Shown piece after piece: positions 1 through 5,935 of a stretch of 10,910 nt of DNA. Location: positions 1 through 10,910 of the forward strand of contig CAZFPO010000103.1 in the NCBI GenBank assembly GCA_964521105.1, in the 5' to 3' direction. The stretch's first letter is position 1. Each line of letters starts with the position of its first letter. The position numbers and the translations under genes are program-made. Under the pieces are notes generated by a model. The model saw nothing but the letters and a program-made list of their open reading frames with translations, was not told where the DNA came from and did not search any database. Source of the stretch: JAQUGA01 sp964521105 (lineage in GTDB: Bacteria > Bacteroidota > Bacteroidia > Bacteroidales > WCHB1-69).

Positions 1-160
1 AACGCAGTGAAGCGTGGCATCTGAAAATACGCTCTTTGTTCCGCTATCGCTCCTCTCTGAGTGACAATATTTTAGCATAAATACAATGTGAAACATTGTG
101 CCTGCCAAAGGCAGATAAACCATTGCAAAGCAATCTGTGCAACACGGTGTAATTTTTTTG
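1..160. repeat. Partial palindromic intergenic repeat plus three mini-hairpins
   Basis: Bases 1-68 match, imperfectly, the right-hand part of the 86-bp palindromic element at 4510-4595; its left end lies outside the window. Three compact inverted repeats follow: ACAATGT/ACATTGT (83-89 with 93-99, loop GAA), CTGCC/GGCAG (102-106 with 110-114, loop AAA) and ATTGC/GCAAT (122-126 with 130-134, loop AAA). No gene is seen. The stretch is related to, but clearly diverged from, 4529-4671, so it is the left-hand partner of the repeat pair that appears to have recombined to give the duplication. Confidence 0.7.
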
Positions 161-162
161 CT

Positions 163-230
163 GCCACTAAGACTCCAAGACACTAAGATTTACTAAGTTT
201 TATTTGTGTTATTTTGTGTCTTTGTACCCA
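163..230. repeat. Degenerate octamer-period palindrome at left edge of unit copy 1
   Basis: It opens with 8-base words of one pattern: gccactaa (163-170), gactccaa (171-178), gacactaa (179-186). An inverted arm returns at 216-222 (GTGTCTT, pairing with AAGACAC at 177-183). It belongs to the family seen more fully at 4371-4494 and 9183-9330. It lies just 3' of the BRO-N gene, and the left duplication boundary falls at its first bases. Confidence 0.6.
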
Positions 231-259
231 CCCACTGCTGGTAAAATTAGAAGCTGTTT
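224..259. repeat. 36-base motif 3' of the BRO-N gene (copy 1)
   Basis: By eye, 31 of 36 bases match 1356-1391, which lies 3' of the OmpA-family gene. The shared core is CTGGTAAAATTAG followed by GCTGTTT. Here it ends 7 bases from the stop codon. It is an intergenic repeat or a shared 3'-UTR element; no U-run marks it as a standard terminator. Confidence 0.6.
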
Positions 260-266
260 ATTGTTG

Positions 267-1112
267 CTATTTTTTATCTACAATCTTTTTATTGTCGAGA
301 TGTTTCGCGTTTAATTTCGTTACAACTTTTTTACCGGTTGTTTTTTCTAGTTGTTGCCTCGCCGCTTTTGCAACTTTTCCACCTTTTTGAGCAACAATTC
401 TATTTTCATTTAATGTTTTGGGTTGTTTGTCTTTTGAAATTTCAGTGGTTGAAGCTTCTGCTAACATATTCAAAACCAATTCTAAATTGGTCATGTGGTC
501 ACGAAGATTCTCCTTCTTTAATTCTTTAAAATTTTTATATTGTTTTGTTGTTAATCCACTCCATGCTTTTGTAATTTCATCTGTTAAAATTGCATACTCT
601 TGACCTTTTTTAACACCTCTATTATCCCATTCATCTGTAAGTTCCTTTCGGATTTCAATGCTTTTAATTCGTTGATTAATCCATTCTTTACTGTATCCTT
701 TTTTATAATAAGTTTCCATTAATCGATCAATCCCTATTTCCGGATCTTCTAATTCATCGATTCTTTCTCTACCAATTTTTGCCAACCATAATTTGAAAGG
801 TTCCGCTTTATGAGATGGAATTGTTTGAATTAATCTAAAAAGCTGTTCAGTATCAGCAACATCTGTTTCTCGCATTTTCCCGTCTTCAGCAAGTAATTTC
901 AAACGGTTACAATTTGTAACCGTTTCATTTCCTTCCTTTAACAGACGGCTTTTCAGCACTTTCCAATAATTCCTTGCTCCCTGGTGTGTAGACTGGGCAG
1001 TTAAAATAGAAACAATGTCAATAATTGAGAAATACCATTTTTCTTCATCTTCGCTCCACACGGTTCTTACTTCTTTTTGTTCAAATAGTTTTATGGCAAT
1101 TTTTTTAGTCAT
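267..1112 (-). CDS. BRO-N domain / DinD-like DNA-binding protein, copy 1
   Basis: This 281-residue protein resembles the BRO-N family (phage antirepressor-type) in its first ~110 residues: a beta-strand start (IKLFEQKEVRTVW), then WYFSIIDIVSILT and the conserved-looking TEQLFRLIQTIPS and FKLWLAKIG. The second half resembles E. coli DinD, with Y-K-N-F-K-E-L-K-K-E-N-L-R-D-H-M near residues 192-207 and a basic tail rich in Lys. DinD is an SOS protein reported to inhibit RecA; the role here is inferred only. Most likely it is cytoplasmic, with no signal peptide or membrane segment. I chose the ATG at 1112; the frame can be extended two codons to a TTG at 1118, which is less likely. It lies downstream of the OmpA-family gene on the same strand with a 312-base gap, and probably has its own promoter near 1285. 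The length looks complete. Confidence 0.85.
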   Translation of the reverse strand: MTKKIAIKLFEQKEVRTVWSEDEEKWYFSIIDIVSILTAQSTHQGARNYWKVLKSRLLKEGNETVTNCNRLKLLAEDGKMRETDVADTEQLFRLIQTIPSHKAEPFKLWLAKIGRERIDELEDPEIGIDRLMETYYKKGYSKEWINQRIKSIEIRKELTDEWDNRGVKKGQEYAILTDEITKAWSGLTTKQYKNFKELKKENLRDHMTNLELVLNMLAEASTTEISKDKQPKTLNENRIVAQKGGKVAKAARQQLEKTTGKKVVTKLNAKHLDNKKIVDKK

Positions 1113-1281
1113 AATCAATTATTTAAATACTAAACTTAATTGTAGTTCATTTTTTTGGTTTACTGCAAATCGAAAGTGTTTCTCACATTATTCCTTCATC
1201 AATAATTTCATCCAGTTGATTCTCTTCAACCCTAAAACTCGGATAATTTTATATCATTGAAAAGCGGTAATTTATTGAAGA

Positions 1282-1289
1282 CAAATATA
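1282..1289 (-). promoter_or_regulatory. Bacteroidota -7 box, probable BRO-N promoter (copy 1)
   Basis: On the minus strand this reads TATATTTG, an exact match to TAnnTTTG. No TTG lies at the usual 19-21 base distance upstream, so support is partial. The transcript would have a leader of about 165 bases before the ATG at 1112. AT-rich DNA gives such boxes by chance; another lies at 1399-1406. Confidence 0.4.
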
Positions 1290-1355
1290 TCGATTTTTTT
1301 GATAGGAGATTATAAATGGAGGGTTAATTTTATCAAAAATACTCGTTTTTAATTC

Positions 1356-1391
1356 GTGCCCAGCCACGGCTGGTAAAATTAGTGGCTGTTT
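1356..1391. repeat. 36-base motif with hairpin 3' of the OmpA-family gene (copy 1)
   Basis: It is related to 224-259 (31 of 36 bases by eye). This version contains a perfect inverted repeat CCAGCC/GGCTGG (1360-1365 with 1368-1373). It starts 33 bases beyond the stop codon of the OmpA-family gene on the minus strand. A role in transcript ends is possible, but there is no U-run. Confidence 0.6.
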
Positions 1392-1424
1392 GTTAAATCA
1401 AATATACTTTAATAAAAATTCATT

Positions 1425-4247
1425 CTATTTTATAAACCTTAACTCAACCCTTCGGTTTTTTGCACGACCAGCTTCAGTATCATTTGATGCTACTGGTTTT
1501 TTTGTTCCATAACCGATAATAACAAGTTTTTTTTCGTCACAACCTTCACTAATTAAGAAATCTTTAACTGCTTGAGCTCTTTTTTCGGATAAAATCTGGT
1601 TTTTTTCTTCACCTCCAATGTTATCGGTATGACCGGCAATTTCTACTTGATAATTATTTGTTTTAATAATCTCAGCAACCCTTTTAAGTTCGGGTATAGA
1701 GTATGGTAACAACGTGCTTTCAGCAAAATTAAAAAATAGATTATTTATTTGTACCGATTTATTTTCGTCAACCATTTCTTTGAATTCAACCAGCGTAATC
1801 TCTTTATAAATTTCAACCGCTTCTTTTGTTTTTCGCAAGTCAATATTGCTTGATACTGGAAAATATTTTTTGTGATTAACATAATAACCATACATCTTAC
1901 CTAAGGGCAAAACAATAAAAAAACTACCATCTTTTGGATCACTTTTAGATTGCCCAATACTTTTCCCAGTTTCTAAATCATCCCATCGAATTTCTGAGGC
2001 TACCGGTTTACCTTCCTTATCTATCAATTTTCCGGAAATTGTTGCAACAAAATCTGGACGTAAAAATGCTGGCAACGTTAACCAATAAATATCATCGTAT
2101 TCGTTGCCGGTTGATTTTTTTGCAAAATAAGCCTTTTTACCATCGGTGGAAATCTTATAACCCCATTCGCTATTTTCGGTATTGATTTCTTTTCCTAAAT
2201 TTATTGGTTCGCTCCAACAATTCCAGCAAGTGTCGGAAAGTCGGGTTGATTTAAAAACATCCATTTTACCCAATCCACCATGACCATCGGAGCTAAAATA
2301 TAAGGTTTTCATATCAGGGTGTAGAAAAGGACTTCTGTCTGTATATGGTGTATTAATAACATTACCCAGATTAATCGGTTTGCCCCATTTCCCATCATCA
2401 AAAATAGAAACATAAATATCTGATTGGTGTAACGAATTACCATGATAATAATTACCAGGTGTTTGATGAATGTTATAATTTTCCTCCCTTACAGATGCGA
2501 AAAACAAAGCCTTACCATCGCTACTTATCATTCCATCGGCTTGCCATTTACCCGAATTTATATTTTGGGGATATTCAATTATTTCGGTCCACCCCGAACC
2601 GGTTTTTTCGGAATAATATAAAGAGCCCGACTTAAACACAATCATCGTAGTTCCATCTGATGAAATGCTTACAGGTGCATCGTTTGATTTAGTGGAAGAT
2701 AAATCGGCAACTAGCTCTGCCTTAGTCCATTGACCAGATACTTTTCGGGAGTAAAAAATATCCTCACCCCCAATGTTATCGAGTCGGCTATTTCCGCAAA
2801 AATAGAGGTTCTTTTCATCTCCCGTTATTACTGGAACATATTCTCCACCTTCAACCGTATTTATTGAGTTCCCTATTGAATTAATTTTAACCGTATTATC
2901 AACTTTCTTTTCCATAATTGAAATTAAATTATCCAATTTTTGGGTTTTATTACCGAAAAACTCATAGTAGGTTTTTACTTTATTAATCGCAGATTTCCAG
3001 TCTTTTAAAATAATATCTTGTGAAATCAAATTTTGTAAAGCAACAAACGCTTTTTCTCGAGGTGCTGCTTGTCGAATATATTCATCGTATTCAATAAAAT
3101 AACTCGGATTATATGGCTCTTCAAGATGAAGTTTCTGGCTTAGTTCAATTAATTCAAAGTCTTTTTTCTTAATTTGTTTTAAACATTTATCATCATACCT
3201 ATAATAAAATTTATTTAGTGTTTCTTCCTCTCCATCGTTGGTATATAGGTCGTGTAAAACAATTAACGCATTTTCTCTTTTTTCACCAGTAAAATGCTTT
3301 ACACAGAACTCTAACCCCGACAAAATTTCTGCTGATTTTGAAAATTCAAAAACACTGTCCAATGCAACCTCTATCCATGGATTATTCGGATAATTTTCGA
3401 CAAATAATTTATAGCTTTCTATTTTGTTTGGTTCTGTGTTTTCATAAAACTGTTTGGTTTGAAATAATTCCTTCGCTTTACTAAACTGAGGACTTTCGGG
3501 ATAATCACTTGTAAAATCCTCATACGATTTTGACGTATTTATCGTTTCAGCTTCGGAATAAGCAATTTCGTATATCCTTTCATTTGCTTGACTCACCTCT
3601 TTTGCATTCGGATATCTGTTGATAAATTCTTTATAGTTATCAATCTTGTCTATTCTTTTTACTTCATTAAAAGCTAATTCGTCTCTTTTCATTATAGCAT
3701 CTGGTATTTGAACTGCCTGGGGATAATGGTCTATAAAAAATTGATAAGATACTACTGAGTTTTTTTCGACAGCAATCTGAAAAGCAACCAAATCACGTTT
3801 TATTATAATTGCCTCTGTGTATTTCGATGGAATTTCAATATACACTTTTAAAAAGTTTTCGTACGTTTCAGTTTTATTATTGATTATAGCATCTTCCATT
3901 GCATTTCTGGCAATGGTGTCAATCATTCGTTCGATTTCATTGCTGTTAATTGGTATTTTATTTAGTTTTTTTATCACTTTTTCATCTTGAATTCGATGAA
4001 ATAATTCGTTTGTTTTTATTATAGCATGGTATGATTTTTCAGCATCATAACCACTATATCCTCGATTAATAAATAAAAGAGACAATGAATAATTTAATTC
4101 AATATCGTTTGGCTCTTTTTCAAGTTCTTTAAATATTTTTTTTTCAACCTTCGAAAATTTTCCCTTTTCAATTAGGTTTAAGTACGATTGCCCAAATGAA
4201 GTTGCAGACATTGCCAAAATCGCAATAAACAGCAGTATTTTATTCAT
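1425..4247 (-). CDS. OmpA-family envelope protein: helical repeats, PD40 propeller, regulatory domain, OmpA C-terminus (copy 1)
   Basis: This is a 940-residue exported protein. Residues 1-20 form a signal peptide (MNKILLFIAILAMSATSFGQ) with no lipobox cysteine. Residues ~21-450 are helical; the pattern YxxFxxxYP starts at 168, 205, 242 and 279, exactly 37 residues apart, with a weaker one at 129. Residues ~456-726 look like a five-bladed PD40 propeller, with blade motifs (xISxDGxxLYFxS type) near 467, 522, 568, 637 and 693. Residues ~735-804 resemble a carboxypeptidase-regulatory beta-sandwich. Residues ~830-939 are an OmpA C-terminal domain with HTDNIG (Asp875) and SEKRA (Arg890), the positions that bind diaminopimelate in OmpA. 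It should therefore anchor to peptidoglycan in the periplasm. The domain order matches PorE of the type IX secretion system, but PorE is a lipoprotein, so I do not assign that name. I chose the ATG at 4247 because it begins the signal peptide; the frame also extends to a GTG at 4274, which coincides with the promoter box. Confidence 0.92.
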   Translation of the reverse strand: MNKILLFIAILAMSATSFGQSYLNLIEKGKFSKVEKKIFKELEKEPNDIELNYSLSLLFINRGYSGYDAEKSYHAIIKTNELFHRIQDEKVIKKLNKIPINSNEIERMIDTIARNAMEDAIINNKTETYENFLKVYIEIPSKYTEAIIIKRDLVAFQIAVEKNSVVSYQFFIDHYPQAVQIPDAIMKRDELAFNEVKRIDKIDNYKEFINRYPNAKEVSQANERIYEIAYSEAETINTSKSYEDFTSDYPESPQFSKAKELFQTKQFYENTEPNKIESYKLFVENYPNNPWIEVALDSVFEFSKSAEILSGLEFCVKHFTGEKRENALIVLHDLYTNDGEEETLNKFYYRYDDKCLKQIKKKDFELIELSQKLHLEEPYNPSYFIEYDEYIRQAAPREKAFVALQNLISQDIILKDWKSAINKVKTYYEFFGNKTQKLDNLISIMEKKVDNTVKINSIGNSINTVEGGEYVPVITGDEKNLYFCGNSRLDNIGGEDIFYSRKVSGQWTKAELVADLSSTKSNDAPVSISSDGTTMIVFKSGSLYYSEKTGSGWTEIIEYPQNINSGKWQADGMISSDGKALFFASVREENYNIHQTPGNYYHGNSLHQSDIYVSIFDDGKWGKPINLGNVINTPYTDRSPFLHPDMKTLYFSSDGHGGLGKMDVFKSTRLSDTCWNCWSEPINLGKEINTENSEWGYKISTDGKKAYFAKKSTGNEYDDIYWLTLPAFLRPDFVATISGKLIDKEGKPVASEIRWDDLETGKSIGQSKSDPKDGSFFIVLPLGKMYGYYVNHKKYFPVSSNIDLRKTKEAVEIYKEITLVEFKEMVDENKSVQINNLFFNFAESTLLPYSIPELKRVAEIIKTNNYQVEIAGHTDNIGGEEKNQILSEKRAQAVKDFLISEGCDEKKLVIIGYGTKKPVASNDTEAGRAKNRRVELRFIK

Positions 4248-4273
4248 TTTCTCAGATTTGATATTTTGTCCCA

Positions 4274-4281
4274 CAAATATA
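4274..4281 (-). promoter_or_regulatory. Bacteroidota -7 box upstream of OmpA-family gene (copy 1)
   Basis: On the minus strand this is TATATTTG, an exact TAnnTTTG match ending 26 bases before the ATG at 4247, giving a leader of about 20 bases. A TTG lies only 12 bases upstream of it, closer than the usual 19-21, so the -33 element is poor. Confidence 0.5.
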
Positions 4282-4305
4282 ATTCTTTAAGCTCAATTTA
4301 TCTGT

Positions 4306-4343
4306 TTTTTGAGCCAAATTGTTTGTTTTAATGAGCTAGAAAT
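4306..4343. repeat. 38-base motif upstream of OmpA-family gene (copy 1)
   Basis: It reads TTTTTGAGC, seven variable bases, TTTGTTTTA, then ATGAGCTAGAAAT. A close relative lies at 9557-9593 upstream of the small ORF at 9355-9504, with an identical 13-base end. It may be a regulatory site or the edge of a dispersed repeat. Confidence 0.5.
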
Positions 4344-4370
4344 GTTTGATTGTTGGCTTTTTATTGATAT

Positions 4371-4494
4371 TTGCCACTAAGGCACTAGGACTCAAAGGTT
4401 CACAAAGTTTTCAAATTTAATTGAGTAACCGAGTAACTTAGTCACCCAGTTACTTGGTTTCTTAGTCACTTTGAAACTTTGTGGCTTAGTGGCT
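4371..4494. repeat. Octamer-period palindromic repeat (copy 1)
   Basis: From 4423 to 4494 the DNA divides into nine 8-base words of one pattern, e.g. gagtaacc, gagtaact, tagtcacc, cagttact, tagtcact, ttgtggct, tagtggct. The left side (4373-4412) uses inverse words starting with gccactaa, and the ends GCCACTAA/TTAGTGGC (4373-4380 with 4486-4493) are perfect inverted repeats. A run of eight T follows at 4496-4503, so read on the plus strand it resembles a large terminator; no plus-strand gene precedes it. Repeats of this look are common between genes in Bacteroidota. Confidence 0.75.
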
Positions 4495-4509
4495 ATTTTT
4501 TTTATTCTG

Positions 4510-4595
4510 ATTGTCATGTAGATTAAAACGCAGTGAAGCGTAGGATCTGGAAAACAGACTCTTCGTTCCGCTAACGCTCCACTCTGAGTGACAAT
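4510..4595. repeat. 86-bp palindromic intergenic element (copy 1)
   Basis: The ends are perfect inverted repeats ATTGTCA/TGACAAT (4510-4516 with 4589-4595). An inner inverted repeat ATCTG…CAGAC lies near the centre. It resembles, from memory, the widespread TGTCATTCTGAGCGAAGCGAA intergenic palindrome found in many bacteria, in decayed form. A diverged partial copy is at 1-68 and an identical copy at 9021-9106. It encodes nothing. Confidence 0.65.
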
Positions 4596-4671
4596 TTTGT
4601 AGCCAAATTTCTACTGTGAAACACTGTGTAATTGCTTTAGCAAACTGTGTAACACTGTGCAAATCTTATTT

Positions 4672-4678
4672 CTGCCAC
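4672..4678. other. Duplication junction (7-base crossover interval)
   Basis: Up to 4671 the sequence matches the right-hand flank (…9182), including the T where 160 has G. From 4679 it matches the left-hand flank (168 onward, T), where 9190 has A. The exchange therefore falls inside the shared CTGCCAC. If 9190 changed after the event, the interval widens to about 30 bases. Confidence 0.8.
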
Positions 4679-4777
4679 TAAGACTCCAAGACACTAAGAT
4701 TTACTAAGTTTTATTTGTGTTATTTTGTGTCTTTGTACCCACCCACTGCTGGTAAAATTAGAAGCTGTTTATTGTTG

Positions 4778-5623
4778 CTATTTTTTATCTACAATCTTTT
4801 TATTGTCGAGATGTTTCGCGTTTAATTTCGTTACAACTTTTTTACCGGTTGTTTTTTCTAGTTGTTGCCTCGCCGCTTTTGCAACTTTTCCACCTTTTTG
4901 AGCAACAATTCTATTTTCATTTAATGTTTTGGGTTGTTTGTCTTTTGAAATTTCAGTGGTTGAAGCTTCTGCTAACATATTCAAAACCAATTCTAAATTG
5001 GTCATGTGGTCACGAAGATTCTCCTTCTTTAATTCTTTAAAATTTTTATATTGTTTTGTTGTTAATCCACTCCATGCTTTTGTAATTTCATCTGTTAAAA
5101 TTGCATACTCTTGACCTTTTTTAACACCTCTATTATCCCATTCATCTGTAAGTTCCTTTCGGATTTCAATGCTTTTAATTCGTTGATTAATCCATTCTTT
5201 ACTGTATCCTTTTTTATAATAAGTTTCCATTAATCGATCAATCCCTATTTCCGGATCTTCTAATTCATCGATTCTTTCTCTACCAATTTTTGCCAACCAT
5301 AATTTGAAAGGTTCCGCTTTATGAGATGGAATTGTTTGAATTAATCTAAAAAGCTGTTCAGTATCAGCAACATCTGTTTCTCGCATTTTCCCGTCTTCAG
5401 CAAGTAATTTCAAACGGTTACAATTTGTAACCGTTTCATTTCCTTCCTTTAACAGACGGCTTTTCAGCACTTTCCAATAATTCCTTGCTCCCTGGTGTGT
5501 AGACTGGGCAGTTAAAATAGAAACAATGTCAATAATTGAGAAATACCATTTTTCTTCATCTTCGCTCCACACGGTTCTTACTTCTTTTTGTTCAAATAGT
5601 TTTATGGCAATTTTTTTAGTCAT
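4778..5623 (-). CDS. BRO-N domain / DinD-like DNA-binding protein, copy 2
   Basis: The 281-residue product is identical to that of 267-1112: BRO-N-like domain in residues ~5-110, DinD-like second half with the LRDHM segment, and a lysine-rich tail. I chose the ATG at 5623 over the TTG at 5629 for the same reason as in copy 1. Its 3' side runs into the hybrid repeat created by the duplication, so its downstream context (4529-4671) differs from that of copy 1 (1-160). Its promoter region is the same as that of copy 1. Both copies are open, so both could be expressed. Confidence 0.85.
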   Translation of the reverse strand: MTKKIAIKLFEQKEVRTVWSEDEEKWYFSIIDIVSILTAQSTHQGARNYWKVLKSRLLKEGNETVTNCNRLKLLAEDGKMRETDVADTEQLFRLIQTIPSHKAEPFKLWLAKIGRERIDELEDPEIGIDRLMETYYKKGYSKEWINQRIKSIEIRKELTDEWDNRGVKKGQEYAILTDEITKAWSGLTTKQYKNFKELKKENLRDHMTNLELVLNMLAEASTTEISKDKQPKTLNENRIVAQKGGKVAKAARQQLEKTTGKKVVTKLNAKHLDNKKIVDKK

Positions 5624-5935
5624 AATCAATTATTTAAATACTAAACTTAATTGTAGTTCATTTTTTTGGTTTACTGCAAATCGAAAGTGTTTCTCACATT
5701 ATTCCTTCATCAATAATTTCATCCAGTTGATTCTCTTCAACCCTAAAACTCGGATAATTTTATATCATTGAAAAGCGGTAATTTATTGAAGACAAATATA
5801 TCGATTTTTTTGATAGGAGATTATAAATGGAGGGTTAATTTTATCAAAAATACTCGTTTTTAATTCGTGCCCAGCCACGGCTGGTAAAATTAGTGGCTGT
5901 TTGTTAAATCAAATATACTTTAATAAAAATTCATT
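5624..5935. other. Intergenic region between OmpA-family and BRO-N genes (copy 2)
   Basis: This is the same as 1113-1424: promoter box at 5793-5800, inverted repeat TTTTTGATA/TATCAAAAA (5807-5815 with 5842-5850), 36-base motif with hairpin at 5867-5902, and the minus-strand acidic ORF remnant at 5694-5759. No intact gene. Confidence 0.6.
5793..5800 (-). promoter_or_regulatory. Bacteroidota -7 box, probable BRO-N promoter (copy 2)
   Basis: TATATTTG on the minus strand, identical to the box at 1282-1289, about 170 bases before the ATG at 5623. No good TTG at the usual distance. Confidence 0.4.

Larger units (their letters stand above)
1113..1424. other. Intergenic region between OmpA-family and BRO-N genes (copy 1)
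   Basis: These 312 bases hold a TATATTTG promoter box (1282-1289), the 36-base motif with its CCAGCC/GGCTGG hairpin (1356-1391), and a 9-bp inverted repeat TTTTTGATA/TATCAAAAA (1296-1304 with 1331-1339). A minus-strand open stretch at 1183-1248 reads as an acidic tail (…RVEENQLDEIIDEGIM, then TGA) but has no start and a TAA directly upstream. It could be the remains of a decayed gene. No intact gene is seen. Confidence 0.6.
161..4671. repeat. Tandem duplication, unit copy 1 (4511 bp)
   Basis: This unit is followed directly by a second copy at 4672-9182. The offset is exactly 4511 bases at both ends and at every landmark checked, so there are no net indels. The encoded proteins are identical and the intergenic stretches compared by eye show no difference. 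It contains the BRO-N gene, the OmpA-family gene with its promoter box, and the repeats 3' of each. Lack of divergence means a very recent duplication or an assembly error. Confidence 0.95.
4248..4777. other. Intergenic region between unit copies, with repeats and junction
   Basis: These 530 bases have no gene. From left to right they hold the promoter box of the OmpA-family gene, a motif shared with the 9.5-kb region (4306-4343), an octamer-period palindrome (4371-4494), a T-run (4496-4503), an 86-bp palindromic element (4510-4595), a CACTGTG-rich stretch (4612-4662), the duplication junction (4672-4678), and the 36-base motif 3' of the second BRO-N gene (4735-4770). Confidence 0.8.

Noticed and set aside
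338..603. Plus-strand open frames at 338-529 and 418-603 (repeated at 4849-5040 and 4929-5114)
   Set aside because: They lie opposite the BRO-N gene, which has clear family features; these are antisense shadows with Phe/Leu/Ser-rich, non-protein-like products.
1015..1260. Plus-strand frame at 1015-1260 (repeated at 5526-5771)
   Set aside because: It overlaps the start of the BRO-N gene on the other strand and covers its leader; the product is rich in Ser, Phe and Asn without any domain.
1399..1406. Third minus-strand TATATTTG box just after the OmpA-family stop codon
   Set aside because: It matches TAnnTTTG but has no TTG upstream and lies about 290 bases from the next start; expected by chance in DNA this AT-rich.
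4371..4503. Rho-independent terminator on the plus strand (palindrome followed by eight T)
   Set aside because: The matching arms are over 100 bases apart and no plus-strand gene lies upstream; it is better described as an intergenic repeat.
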